Of a DNA stretch of 64,000 nt, positions 11,501 to 21,777 are shown in pieces (the stretch's first letter is position 1; each line of letters starts with the position of its first letter). The stretch lies in contig NC_087067.1 of the NCBI RefSeq assembly GCF_963678635.1, positions 17,615,639 to 17,679,638 of the forward strand, written 5' to 3'. Under the pieces are notes generated by a model. The model did not search any database, was not told where the DNA came from, and saw only the letters and a list, made by a program, of their open reading frames with translations. This stretch comes from Symsagittifera roscoffensis (Eukaryota; Xenacoelomorpha; Acoela; Convolutidae). Position numbers and translations under genes: made by a program.

Positions 11501-14500
11501 CTCAGATTAGTTTTCTATTTTTTTATGTCATTTGAAGGGCAAAGTTGGTTAATATGTAGAAAAATAATTCAGAGTAAAAGTTGAAAGTTGTAAAACTTAT
11601 TTTTATGGCATTTTTTTTGTTTTTGGCGCAATATGGCTTTATCCACGTATTGTAGACCTAATGGCCACTCGGTAAGTTCTAAAAGTTTGCTTAATGCTGT
11701 AAGTTCAAAAAGTTTGTTTCTAAATTGAATTGCGAAAAGTTTGTGTCTAGATTGTTTTTCCTGAAATTGAAGTTTCCGTTTTTTCTAATAAATTTAAATT
11801 TTTTGTAACTATTTTTTTTTCGATTTACTTCTCATTTTTTATTTGCTATCTAGCTGTGCTACGCATGCGTTGCATCGCATGTGATGCGAAGCTCCGTTTT
11901 GACTCTGTGTTACTTCTCTTTCGATTTGCACTTGATAAATTAGGGGACATTGTTGGGGTCAAGAGTTTTGCTTCATGCAAGAAAATTGTGCCCAGATTGG
12001 CATTCGCATAAGCATTGACCCACGCTTATATTTAGTGCTACATTTTATAAACTCAAAATTTTGAACATTCCGTTTTTCAAGATTTTCAATTCTTGATACG
12101 GTTGTTAATGATGTGCCTTCGTAAAGTAAAAGTAGTTCGAAAATTCCGTTTTTGAAGATCTTCAATTTACGTAACTATGTGAGGTGCCTTCGTAAACACC
12201 CCCGATAATCAGTTTTCTCTGATATTGGTGTTGCAGTTTAGACAGTTTTTTTTGTTAGCGCAAAATGTTGCCTATTATTTTGCCAAGTTGCTTGAGAAAA
12301 CTGAAAATTTTTTCTTTAAAGCAGACCTTAGTAGCGAATTTTGGTTTGCCAAATGATGACATTTTAAAGTTTTTTGTAAGGTTTTGCAAAAGCTTAGCAA
12401 TTTAAATATTTTTACCGAAGCTCATTTTGTTGTATCATCGGCATACATAGGAATTAATTTGTATTACACCACAAGAAATTGCTTTAAAATTTGATTGGTT
12501 TTCTAAGAGTCGATGAACTATCACGAAAGTCTTAAAATTTAAAATTTAGTCAGGCTAAGTTTTTTTTCGCGGATTTATTTTGACTTTTTTCTAAGTTCAG
12601 TTCATTTCATATTACAAGATAAGTAAACTCCGCCGTCGAACAGCGAAAGTGTGAAGGTCGCGAAAAACGTGACCGTTTTCTAATTAAGAGTAATGAACGT
12701 AGTGAAGACTCTCATATAGGTCTTGCTGATTTTTTTAGTATTCAGGAAAAGTCTTAAAGTATTGATGCACTTAGGTATAATGCATTTTTTGAGTTCAATT
12801 GAAATTCAAGTGACGTAAATAGCACTCTCCAAATACGAACGTGGAAACGGCGCGACAAAACATGAACGTTTTCAGTGTCGAAAGTGGAGTTTTTTTTATG
12901 ATTTGCCAGCGGAATAAAAACTTTACCTATTGATCCAGTTTTCTCAAGTTGGTTTCATGTTATCAAAAAAGCCCCAATCATCAATTTTCTGAGAATTTCA
13001 AAGAGCTTAAAGGGCATATTTTTTTGAAAATCGAAAGTTGAAATTTTTTCAAGGAAGTCAGTGTTTTTTTTATGTTTACTTGCGTTCATTAACAGTTGAG
13101 GGATTTGTAATTCATCAAATGAATCGAAAGAAGCTATTTGTTTTATATAACAGTACAATAAAATCTCCATTTCAAAAAATTTAAACTCAATATATTTTGC
13201 AAAATTTTTGAAATTATTAAGTTGTACATTATTTACACTTGCGATCGGCTTAGTGTATTATTATGGACCTTCTTTTTTTTCTAACCTAACTCGCAAATAA
13301 AAGTGTTCATTAAAATCGTTCACTTTTTTTTGGAAATTTCAATGTAGAATTGGAAATTGCATAGCATCTGTTCTCTTCTTAATTTGAGGCTAATGTTTGG
13401 TATCTATTAAGCTTCCGTGGCTAAGGGGTTACTGTCTGAGTCTGTTAATCACTAGGTGTAAGGTTCGAATCTCAGAGGTTGCCGAGATTTTTACAAATTC
13501 GTGGCTTGTTTCTTATTTTTATTATTGCACTTAAGAGAACTGCTTTTGTCACGATCTCGCAAGTGTTTGCGGAGCGAAGCTTAGCCTATGTGTTTACTTT
13601 TTCTTTCCAATTACTTCATGCAAGTTTAGTGTGGTTGCCTTATGCTTATTGTATTCCGAACTATTGCATGCATCATTGTGTGTTGTTGTGCATTTTGAAG
13701 CTCCATTTTACCTTTTTTTGCTTGTCTCGTCACGATAAGCGTCAGCGGCACAATTGTGTAGGGAAGCAACTGGAAATTTTGAAGTGGACTGAGGTTCAAT
13801 TCCCGTTGAGGGCGTTTGTTTTTTATAACACAGTATAGTTATTATCATTAGTTTTTTATTGACCTTCTTAAAGCTACTTCTTGGCGTTTTTTTGCCTGTG
13901 TTTGAGAGTTGCGGCGTCGCCTCTGCAAATTCTTAATTTTGTAAAGGGCAATTTCTGTATTTACCATTTGGTATGAATCTGTCTTGAAAAATGTTTTAGG
14001 AGCTGGAAATTGCGAAGAAGGATGTGGCTCTCGGCGAGGATAGAAAGAAGAAAACGTCCGAGTTCCTGATGAAAATGAAACTGATGCTTGAAGGAAAGAA
14101 GACTCAAATAGCCACTCTTCAGAAGCAAGTACAAACTGCCTCTTCAGACATGGGGAAAAAGGAAGAAGAGGTGAAGAAAAAGGAACAAGAGATTAAGAAA
14201 CATCAAGAAGATTGCGATAAGTTACGTCATTTGTGTCTGACATATGAGAACAAAATTGAGTTGCTCGAAGGCAAAGTTGAATCTCTGGAGACATTTGCTA
14301 AGTCAAAACCGAGAGAGGTTAGACTTGGAGATGATACGCCTTCCAGCTCACAACCAACATTGGCGGTGCCAGGTCAGCAAAGGTCTGATAAAAGCTCAGA
14401 GCGACCTCACGCTAATATAAAACCCATCACGTCGACAAGGTCGTCAACTAGACAAGCCCCAGCTGTTGTACACGTACAGCCTTTGCAGTCGATACAGTCC

Positions 14501-17500
14501 ACCGAATCAGCTGTAACTGAACAACAGAACACTTCCAACAACGCGAGCTCAACATCACCTAGTATGTTTGGAACAAGTATTGGCGGTAGCGTGCCACAGA
14601 GTGCCAGGGTTGTACCGCAAGTCAGAACTGTTGGTGAAATTTCATCTGTGCAAACGCCTCCGCATGCTCAAGAGTTTGCGGTTCATACTAATGCAGCAAG
14701 CAGTACAACACTTGAATCAGCGAATGCTGATGTCAATGCTATCAGCATTACTCCGGCGACTCCACTAGTTGTTGAAGCGACAAATGCAACGACCACAGCT
14801 GCTTTTGTTATTCCAATTTCAAGGACGACTATCAATCTGCCGACATCGAGCTCAGATCGAGCCGACACGACTGCTGCGATTCAACCTTATCACGTGCATT
14901 CTGCATCTGTGAGCTCAAGTTTGGGATCTGGAGGTTCATATGTAAATGTTATCACACCGGTGGCCCAAGTCTCGCCTGAACAACAGCAGCAACAACAAGA
15001 GATTTCAAGTACATACACTACCATGGGTTCATCAACTCCTATGATTTCTCCCTTTTCAACATCGGCAAACCGAGGTGTGAGTCAGCGCGCTGGACCAAGC
15101 AGCGACGGAGGTCCAGCTGATAGCAGTCAATTTTCATCTAAAAGACCACGTGATACGTTCACCTCCAGCGACGAGGAGCAGAGTTCCGGAAAAAAGGCCC
15201 GAGTCTTGACTACGGAAGATTCCGACATGATTGCGGGATCCTCTGGGTCGACAAATGTGCAATCCCATCCACAGCATCAACGGTCGTCAGGATCTGAGAA
15301 TGTCCACGAAGTTGAGCCGTTTATAAGTTCATCCTTCGGCGACAGTTCTCAAAACGACAATATATCAATTTCACTTCCTGAAATTCCAAGTGCTGTGTAT
15401 GCAGCGATTGCAACTATATCGAGTGGAGATGCACTGGAGTCGAACGCCGGAGAGTCGGGATTATCGGTGGTATTAGGTGATAACACAGTGGTAAACGAGG
15501 TGTATGATGCATCGCATTCTGCCAGATACGAGGGATTATCGAGTGAGTGTAAAATTGAATGGATGTTGAAGAAACCCATTAAACAAAAAAACGCCTGATC
15601 TGGTTGAATTTGAATAGCTGTTTTTGTGGCGCATTTGAATACGGAAGATGTTTAGGCGCGCATTATGCCAAAATGCTATGATTGGTTTGCATTATTTTGA
15701 TCTAACTGTTAAATGTCGCTAAACCCAACACACTCCCCAGTGTTACTAGGTACTGAGTTCTTGGATGCTTAAATGCTTACCTATTCTTTTATAGAGTGCT
15801 CTTATAGTTGCTCTTTAAATAGGTTCTTTCAAGAGCCAACTTGGAGGGTATTGTTAATATGATTTCTTGAACGTTTTCTTTTAGCTTTACATAGAAAAGT
15901 ATGCCAGATTGTATTGATGGTTTTCAAGGTGCGCCAAGTGGACCGTATGCGGAGACCGAAAATCTGGAGGGCGGCGAAGAAGAAAGTCAAGACGAGTTGG
16001 TAGAGAGACAGGAGGCGTTTGATGAGGGGGAGAGGGAGGTCGAAGAAGAAACCGAAGAAGAGTGTCAAGTAATGGATGAGATGACGGGAGAGGAAGTGTC
16101 TGCTTCTGACAGGAATTACCAAGTGCAGGACATTGTAGGTAAGAAACTGCAAGTAACAAAATACAAAGTAAAATGGTACAATATCTAACTAATTTGAACA
16201 GAAAAGACAAAATAGCGGTCAACATTAAATATTTGATTTGATTTGAAATTGCAATATTTGAATTGCATTTTCTTGACTCACCCTGCTTTCAGCATTTTTA
16301 GTTAATTTAATTTACACAAGTGGAGCATGATGTGATAGAGCGATCCAAGTTTTATTCCATTTAAGTCGCAAATATAAGTGTTCATTAAATGTCTTCACTT
16401 ATTTGGTGGCTCTTTTGTCATACACTATATGTAGCATTGGAAGTTAAATAGCATCTTTTTCTGCTTTATTGGTTGCCATTATTTATCATTAGTCAAGCGT
16501 CTGTAGCTCAGAGGAAAGGAAGTGAGATGCCTAAGCTACAGTAGCAGTTTCAACGCCGTCTTTAGCAGTAGTTTTGTTTATATTTGGTGGCTTTTTTCTT
16601 CTTCTTATGTTTAGAGCTGCTTTTTTTTTCGTTTTCTCACAATTGTTTGCGAAGCTCAGCTTCGCCACTGTGTAGAAGATTTGTCACTAAGTATCAATGA
16701 ACGTAGTGAAGACACTTATTTAGTTTTTGTCTAGAGTCGATGAACGTTGTTCAGACTATTTTATAAAGGTCGCGATTAATTTTTTTTCAGGTAAAGCTTT
16801 TAGACTCAAAATTGATCTTTTATTTAGACTTGTTCGCGTTTTGACATTTGATTTTTTTAAGTTCCGTTCGTTTTCTGTGTTGAAAGGAAGGCAAATTTTA
16901 CTATCGAAGGGCGAAAGTGTGAAAGCCACGAAAAATATAATCGACTTCTAGAGTCGAAAGTGGAATTTTGTTATCGAGTTTCCCGGCGAAATAAAAATTT
17001 TACCTATTGATTTAGTTTTCTCAAATTGGGGTTTTTATCGAAAAAAGCGTCAATCCAAAATTGTTCTCGGAATTCAAAGAGCTTCAAGGTCATCTATTTG
17101 TTCTTGAAATTCGAAATTTGAAATTTTTTCAAAAAATTAAATCTGTTTAATTACTTGCGTTCATTGACTTTTTTCCAGCTGTTTGTTGACTATGTTTTCT
17201 AAACCAAATTAGTTTTTTTAATTTGATTTCCGATTTGTTTTCATTTCAGTTCCTCTGTTACAAGGAAAACAAACTCTACTACCGAACAGTATAAATGTAA
17301 AAGTCACGAAAATGTGAAAGATTTCCAGATAAAAATCTTCAATTTTCTGATTTCTCAGCGGAGTTTCACTATTGATCCAGTGTTTTCTAATTAAGATAAC
17401 ACTAAAGAAAAAATGTTAAAGTAGCTCAGAACTTTTAAATCAACTTTTTTGGTTTCCTTGTTCTTCTTTACAACCATCTGTTGGCTAGGTTTTATTTATT

Positions 17501-20500
17501 ACCCTTGAGATCAGCAAGGATAGTCCTACCGACTACTAGACTTTTTCTCTTACTTAATATTTTTTCCACAGAAGTCAATTTTGTAGGATTGGGAAACATG
17601 CTAAAATTAATTTAAAAAACCTTTTAGGCAAGGATCGTTTGAGGCAGTTTTGTTTTCATTGCGGATTTGTGGGTTTCTATCTAGCTTACGTTGGTTCATT
17701 TTCCGTTTTTCAAAATGCTATTTATTTTATCTGGTGCATGTTTTCGACATTTTATTTGGTGCATGTACTATTGGTTTTTTTTGGATTTCGACAGTTTTTA
17801 CTAATATTGATAGTTCTTTTATTTGTAAAATTAACAAGTCCAATTTTGAATAATTGTCTTTTTTTTGTTTTTTTTTCGATGAACAAGTATGAAATTTTGA
17901 AGGTATAGTTTTTCGACTTTTTTCAAGTCGACTTTTCAAGTAATTTTTTCAACTCTAATAAAAAAAGAATTTCTCCTTTTCTTTTTACCCTTGTGATAAA
18001 CTGGACTCGTGGTACCATGGTTCATAATGAATTCAAATTTATTAGGGTCTCCTGTACACTTAGCTGGGAGGTAAAAGAATACGCCCGGGACGCCACAGGT
18101 CTCGGGTTGGAATCTGACTAGGACCTGTTTTTTTTAACGGCTAATATTACGGTTCAAAAGGAATTCCGCCTATTATTTGTGTGCTCGATGTGTCAAAATT
18201 TCTTTTTTTTTCATTTTTTCTTTATCGGAATACTAAGTTTCGGCTTAATTTATATCGACTTAGTGGCCTCTTATTGCGCGAGTTCGCTCTGAGGGGAAAA
18301 GGGACATGAATGTTTTTTTTAGTAGCTTAGATTTTTTTTGATTTTTTGCGGCATGAAAGTTTTCTGCTCAGGTATTTTCGGCTTTGTTACGACATGGTTA
18401 TGATAAATTTAAATTCAATCAACTATCTGGCGTAGAGGTGACATATTTGCTTGAGACCGCCTCTGTGTCTTAGCTTTGCAGGGCAATGTTTTTTGTTGTA
18501 TCACAAGAGTTGCGAAGCTCCGCGTCGCCTCTGTTTTGAAAGATGAAAACAAATTCAATGGAAAAAATTGCCGAAGGCCCAGTAAATAGAACTCAAAAAG
18601 AATTTTTAAAGCACATTTTTTCGAGTTCACTTTTGGTTTATAATGACCGGATTCAACCATGAACTGTTTTTGAACTATTTGCGATTTGATGTTTGCTATG
18701 TTGTAAATTGTTTAGATGACGAAGAAACGGAAGAGGAAGAAGAAACCGAGGAAGATGAAAATGGAGAGATGGCTGACCAATATCACCACCACCAGCTCCA
18801 ACCAGAAGAGGAAGATGACGACGACGATGATGATGATGACGTCATTTGTCTGAGTGACGGCGAGGAGAACGAACAGGAGGCTCAGTTTGCATCTTTGGAG
18901 CCAGAGGATATGCATAGCATGCACAATGTCAGTGGAGAGCACCAGCACGACTTAGGTAGTTTTCTATACTTTGACATAATATAATAAAACGCTCATAATA
19001 TAATAAAAACGCTAATAAAAATGTATTTAGGCGGCATCGTTAAAATTATCAAAAAGTCTCATTGTGTCTCCTAGCGAAGGATGATGATCAATGCTTTCTA
19101 TGGTAACAATAATGGGTTCCAAGCCTTGCTTTTTAACGCTTGTGATTAGCAAGCGTTATCAAACTGGAATATAGATTTTTTTTCCTAGTTAGCTAGTTTA
19201 ACAAAATTAGTGGGATCACTTGCTGAATATGCAGTGACTTCTTTTCACGTCTCTTTTAACATCTTCCTAGTTGCTTCACTCTTGGCCTGGAGGTAGAGCA
19301 GCTGCCTTTGTACCCTAAGTTCTTGGGTTCGAGTCGTGGCCGGACCTCGTTTTTTTCAGTATCAAGGAAATTTAAAAAATGCATTGTTGGTTTTTCATTT
19401 GTTCGCTCAGGTTTTGTCGGCTTAATTGCCACAACGTATTTTGCTTGTGCTGTAGATAGTTTTCATTGTAGTTGCAAGTGCAAGTGTTGTTCATTCTGAG
19501 GGGAAAGGTTTTTAAAAAATCAAAAAATCTTTTTTTTTTTCGGTTCAGGTGGTTTCAGCTCAAAGATGGTTGGCTGAGTTGCTACATCACTGATTTTTCT
19601 TGTGCTGTAAACAACTTTCATTGTAGTTGCAAGTGCAGTTGAGTCTATTGTTGTTTAAGGTGGGACTTCAAACTTTTTTTGTAAATTCATACTTTTTTCG
19701 GCTCAACTTGTGTCTGCTCAAAGATTGTCGGCTTTTTTTCTTTTCGTAAATTTTGTTCCATTGTTGCTGATTTAAAATTGAAGTGTCTGGCATGTTTGAC
19801 TGGAATGAACTTCTTTCGAGACATGAAAGTTTATTTGACCTAATTTTTTCAAAAATTTTCATTTTTTTGGGCTTATGTTTTCTTTTCTATGTTGGTTTTG
19901 TATCGCAAGTGATGCGAAGCTCCGCATCGCCTCTGTGCTAAGAGTCAATGAAATCATATAGGTCGTGATGATTTTTTTTGGATGGAAAGTCTTTAAATTC
20001 TCTACTAGCTACAGAAGGGCATTCATACATATTAGTGCGTTAGGTATATCTGATTTTTTGGATCAATTCAAGTTCAAATGATAAAAAGTAGACACATTTG
20101 CTCTCCAAATACGAACGAGGAAATGGCGCGAGAAACGTGATCGATTTCTAGCTTCTAAAGTAGATTTCATTTTCATCGGAATTTAAACTTCACCTATTAA
20201 TCCATTTTTTGCAAATTGAGTTGATTTTATCCAAAAAGTGTCAATTACCACCATTGCTCGTGAAATTCAAAGATCTTTAAGGGCATGTATTTTTTGCTTT
20301 GAAATTCTAAAATAGAAGTTTTTTCAAAAAACAATTCAGTTTTTTGTTTCTTTGCGTTCATTGACTCTTTTCCAACAGCTGGCTGTTTTTTATTATACAA
20401 GTTTTGAAATGTATTAGTATGAGAACTTTACATTGCCTTGCCATTTTTTGAGTAATTTAATTTAAATTGCGATGAACATGATTTTTTGCTGATGCAGGAG

Positions 20501-21777
20501 ACGACTTGGATCAAGACGAAATCAACGCCTATGATGAAGAGGAGTCCTCAATGCAGTCGGCTGGTCACGTGGACCACATGCTTGGCTCAGCTGCCGAGAG
20601 TGAAGTGGGTATCATTGTTTCGGCTGAACAGGGAAGACGACTGGAGTCCTCATTTGCTCAGCAAGCATCCTCACAGGTAGACACTTTCAATTTTCAATTT
20701 AAAGTTCGATAAAATCAGGATCTGTGCGTTTAGTTTAGTTGTTGTTTATGGCAGTCTCAGTCAGCGAACCAATTCTGTTTGGTATTATAGATCGGCTGGT
20801 TCTGTACCGTTGTCCCGCTGTGATTATTTTACATACGAAATTGTAAATGTTGGCACATTGATTAGTTTGAAACACATTTCCAGGACTAACTCAGTGAACC
20901 ATTGGTTACCCGTAGTTTTCATTTGTGTGCAATGATGAAAAATTAGGAGCCGTAAGAACCTCGCCAAAGTTACTGTACCTATAAAAATATCGTGTGCTTC
21001 TCAGATTGAAACATACAACATCGAAGCGATGGAATCCTCATCGAATGCAGGCCAATCTGCCCTGATGGGTCAACAACAACAGAACAGCGACAGTGCAGTG
21101 TGGACGAAATCTCCGGATAGAATGCAGTTGCAACAGCAGCAGCAGGCTGTCAATCTGGAAACTGACAGCAGTGCTCCTCAGAGTCCCACCGCAGACGGGA
21201 CTGAAGGAGCTGTGGTCACTTCCAGTAGTCATGGCGTAGACACCGATGTCTCGGACCAGCCGCAACTTAGGTAATATTATTGAAAGTTTGGAATTTCAAG
21301 GTTCATAGTTCATCAATAGGTCTAATGGAAATCGAAGCGGAAATTAATAATAAATTGTGGTTTTCTGAAAAAAAAACCTTTTAAAACTTTTCATTAGTTT
21401 ATTGGACTGGTTTTAATTCGAATTAAAATTGAATTTTATTTATTTAAGTTCTGAATTTTTACATTTAATTGACCAAATAATTCTGGTTCATCATTGAGCA
21501 CTGCAATTGTTCTTATTTAAGCCTATGTGATCTTGAGTCAATATTTTTGAAGATAATATCTAAATGAGTATTTCATTAGCTCAAGAAAAAATACTTCCTA
21601 CCATTTTCGTTTTTATGCCTATGTCACAGCGGGTCAAGATTTGAAATTTATCATAGGTCCCTGGAGAACGTGGCCAGAAAGAGCGTGAGACAGGGACGAC
21701 CGAGATTGAGGCGAAATTTGAACAACCAAATGGGCTCCTCTGGGTCCCCAGGAAAAGACCCGTCTGCTAGTTCCTAG
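4015..21777 (+). CDS. TPR: nucleoprotein TPR, whole coding region (8 exons)
   Basis: Coiled-coil protein of the nuclear basket of the nuclear pore complex, with roles in mRNA export, perinuclear chromatin exclusion and spindle-checkpoint tethering. Coding join: 4015-8517, 10531-10911, 14000-15542, 15908-16138, 18716-18955, 20498-20676, 21005-21270, 21657-21777. All phases agree; total is about 2,487 residues (human 2,363). Residues 1 to about 1,690 are almost continuous heptad coiled coil. Landmarks shared with human TPR are MSPSAEAISKHM...LTELYSSYVDA (around 376-405), EKAPILRQQKQDYE (around 430) and TQLLAALR (around 560). A Ser/Thr/Gln-rich linker with an NLS-like KRPR...GKKAR follows. The C-terminal third is acidic (Glu/Asp runs), then Gln-rich, then a basic end (QGRPRLRRN), as in animal TPRs. 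The neighbours are unrelated genes. Confidence 0.95.
9060..9990 (+). mobile_element. non-LTR retrotransposon (CR1/Jockey-like LINE) relic
   Basis: Translation around 9198-9290 gives SVLGPLLFILMMNDLP and, 18 codons later, YADDT, the reverse transcriptase block with its catalytic Asp pair. Upstream GLRGPI (about 9085) fits the preceding RT block of this clade. Downstream LGVHMDSKLDF (about 9460) and LYRLRDVLTTAQLIKTYFSH...YGIIVYG (9530-9640) match the region after the RT palm. The reading frame is shifted and stopped several times between these blocks and the endonuclease domain is absent, so it is a dead 5'-truncated copy of about 0.9 kb. No long terminal repeats flank it. Confidence 0.8.
10293..10372. 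repeat. ATT/ATG trinucleotide microsatellite
   Basis: About 80 bp of (TTA)n with occasional TGA/TCA interruptions. It lies about 300 bp past the LINE coding relic, after a GC-rich gactaggcctatcgggcc, and so could be the simple-sequence tail CR1/L2-type LINEs often leave. Open frames across it encode only poly-Ile. Confidence 0.85.
10531..10911 (+). CDS. TPR: TPR exon B
   Basis: 127 codons, phase 0 at both ends, acceptor gatttttag, donor aag|gtcagt. Encodes coiled coil (KLLKDSEELKGEVASLETQR ... KYKSLLNQNELLKK) with a short CDKC pair, continuing the TPR heptads. The open frame runs on for a few codons past the donor to a stop, which is intronic. Confidence 0.92.
12505..13094 (+). repeat. two family A elements, truncated plus near-complete
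   Basis: The first starts ctaagagtcgatgaact at 12505 and stops at about 12683 inside the block that normally reads gtgaccgttttctagtttcg. The second starts gagtaatgaacgtagtgaa at 12684 and runs to the terminal cttgcgttcatta. The second probably inserted into the first, since only 5' sequence of the first is visible. Confidence 0.7.
13233..13596 (+). repeat. family B element with tRNA-like block
   Basis: Starts TTACACTTGCG and forms a 5' stem TACACT/AGTGTA around a 12-base loop. Next comes the family block ctaacctaactcgcaaataaaagtg, then a tRNA-like block (about 13411-13485) with an A-box-like gtggctaaggggtta and B-box-like ggttcgaatct at 13462-13472. It ends gcgaagcttagcctatgtgtt. The anticodon-arm pairing is poor, so this is not a functional tRNA. 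Confidence 0.75.
14000..15542 (+). CDS. TPR: TPR exon C: end of coiled coil, S/T/Q linker, NLS
   Basis: Opens ELEIAKKDVALGEDRKKK after tgttttag and continues coiled coil to about codon 100. It then turns into a Ser/Thr/Gln-rich disordered linker. A basic cluster SSKRPRDTF ... SGKKARVL (about 15137-15205) is a good bipartite nuclear import signal at the place where vertebrate TPR has one. The donor is chosen at tcga|gtgagt (15543), a strong match and phase 1. The frame stays open to 15598 past it, but only the donor joins to the acidic exons. Confidence 0.9.
15543..15907 (+). other. TPR intron 3
   Basis: Phase 1 intron. The strongest-looking acceptor (ttctttttag at 15884) would put the next exon into a frame that stops soon and loses the acidic tail. 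The frame-preserving acceptors are tatgccag at 15907 and ttttcaag at 15928. No repeat recognised. Confidence 0.6.
15908..16138 (+). CDS. TPR: TPR exon D: acidic tail, first part
   Basis: Encodes a Glu-rich stretch (ENLEGGEEES, EEETEEECQ, EMTGEEVSASD) typical of the TPR C-terminal domain. Two acceptors keep phase 1: cag at 15907 (used here) and aag at 15928, which drops seven residues. Donor gtag|gtaaga is strong. An apparent start ATG at 15901 is coincidental. Confidence 0.8.
16312..16674 (+). repeat. family B element with tRNA-like block
   Basis: Starts TTACACAAG (5' stem CACA/TGTG). Family blocks aagtcgcaaatataagtg and agcattggaagttaaatag follow, then the tRNA-like block at 16498-16575 (gtctgtagctcagagg). 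It ends with the perfect hairpin GCGAAGCT/AGCTTCGC at about 16649-16665 followed by cactgtgta. About 363 bp. Confidence 0.78.
16686..17196 (+). repeat. family A element preceded by a 5' fragment of another
   Basis: A 40-bp 5' fragment (tatcaatgaacgtagtgaag) is followed at 16729 by a second start (agagtcgatgaacgttg). The second copy runs to gcgttcattgactttttt and gttgactatg. A further 3' portion of a third copy follows at 17215-17492, ending ccatctgttggctagg. Confidence 0.72.
17985..18540 (+). repeat. family S element, uninterrupted copy
   Basis: Begins acccttgtgataaactgg, with ggttcataatgaattcaa, a tRNA-like block (cttagctgggaggtaaaag to gggttggaatctgac, about 18058-18120) and gactaggacctg. 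It continues through cgacttagtggcctct and ggctttgttacgacatgg. Used as the reference for the interrupted copy at 1931-3420. Confidence 0.68.
18716..18955 (+). CDS. TPR: TPR exon E: acidic tail with Asp run
   Basis: Phase 1 in and out, acceptor attgtttag, donor ttag|gtagtt. Encodes DDEETEEEEETEEDENGE, a HHHQLQP break, an uninterrupted run of nine Asp, then ICLSDGEENEQEAQ. Strongly acidic composition matches the TPR C-terminal domain. The Asp run is coded by mixed GAC/GAT, so it is not a simple triplet slippage product. Confidence 0.92.
19136..19500 (+). repeat. family S-related element with perfect 5' hairpin and tRNA-like block
   Basis: Opens with AACGCTTG, loop TGATTAG, CAAGCGTT: an eight-base-pair perfect stem. 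The tRNA-like block at about 19268-19345 has A-box-like tggcctggaggtagagc and B-box-like gggttcgagtc. The 3' limit is uncertain. Sister starts lie at 26326, 38777 and 59262. Confidence 0.65.
19940..20387 (+). repeat. family A element
   Basis: Starts aagagtcaatgaaatcat, directly abutting a family B tail. It has aaatacgaacgaggaaatgg, tttgcgttcattgactctt and ccaacagctggctg. Slightly shorter than the 46-kb copy. Confidence 0.75.
20498..20676 (+). CDS. TPR: TPR exon F
   Basis: Phase 1 entry, phase 0 exit; acceptor tgatgcag, donor cacag|gtagac. Encodes GDDLDQDEINAYDEEESSMQ and then an Ala/Ser/Gln-rich segment, continuing the acidic tail. Confidence 0.9.
20677..21004 (+). other. TPR intron 6
   Basis: Phase 0 intron of 328 nt, donor gtagac and acceptor gcttctcag. 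I see no repeat or conserved element in it. Confidence 0.85.
21005..21270 (+). CDS. TPR: TPR exon G: Gln-rich segment
   Basis: Encodes IETYNIEAMESSSNAGQS, two poly-Gln runs (QQQQ and LQQQQQ), then a Ser/Thr/Asp segment ending QPQLR. Phase 0 in, phase 2 out, donor cttag|gtaata. CAG/CAA-mixed Gln codons. Confidence 0.88.
21271..21656 (+). other. TPR intron 7
   Basis: Phase 2 intron of 386 nt, AT-rich; donor gtaata, acceptor tatcatag. No repeat recognised. Confidence 0.82.
21657..21777 (+). CDS. TPR: TPR exon H: basic C-terminus and stop
   Basis: Encodes SLENVARKSVRQGRPRLRRN, then NNQMGSSGSPGKDPSASS and a TAG at 21775-21777. The phase-2 junction makes Arg from ag|g. A basic RGRP-like end closing an acidic domain is usual for TPR. 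Confidence 0.88.

Larger units (their letters stand above)
10912..13999 (+). other. TPR intron 2
   Basis: Phase 0, donor gtcagt and acceptor tgttttag. Holds a family S-like block near 11288-11420 (gcaagtgtcttgtagcttgtaatcggga), a family B 3' tail at 11862-11915, two abutting family A pieces (12505-12683, 12684-13094) and a complete family B element (13233-13596). Positions 13600-13999 include another B-like tail fragment but no gene. Confidence 0.8.
16139..18715 (+). other. TPR intron 4
   Basis: Phase 1, donor gtaaga and acceptor attgtttag. Almost wholly repeats: family B at 16312-16674, family A at 16686-17196 and 17215-17492, family S pieces from 17500 and at 17985-18420, and a family B tail at 18497-18540. 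Positions 17640-17940 are T-rich with no recognisable content. Confidence 0.8.
18956..20497 (+). other. TPR intron 5
   Basis: Phase 1, donor gtagtt and acceptor tgatgcag. Contains a family S-related element from 19136 (hairpin AACGCTTG/CAAGCGTT) with a tRNA-like block at 19268-19345 (B-box-like gggttcgagtc), a family B tail at 19905-19938 and a family A element at 19940-20387. Confidence 0.78.

Noticed and set aside
13411-13485. Functional tRNA gene (Asn-like loop)
   Set aside because: The A and B boxes are recognisable but the anticodon and acceptor stems do not pair, and the block sits inside a family B repeat.
14568-14868. Small frames inside TPR exon C in other frames
   Set aside because: Shadows of a long Ser/Thr-rich coding exon.
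15901-15903. ATG as a start of a separate acidic small protein
   Set aside because: The acidic frame joins in phase to TPR exons on both sides and matches the TPR tail composition, so it is an internal exon.
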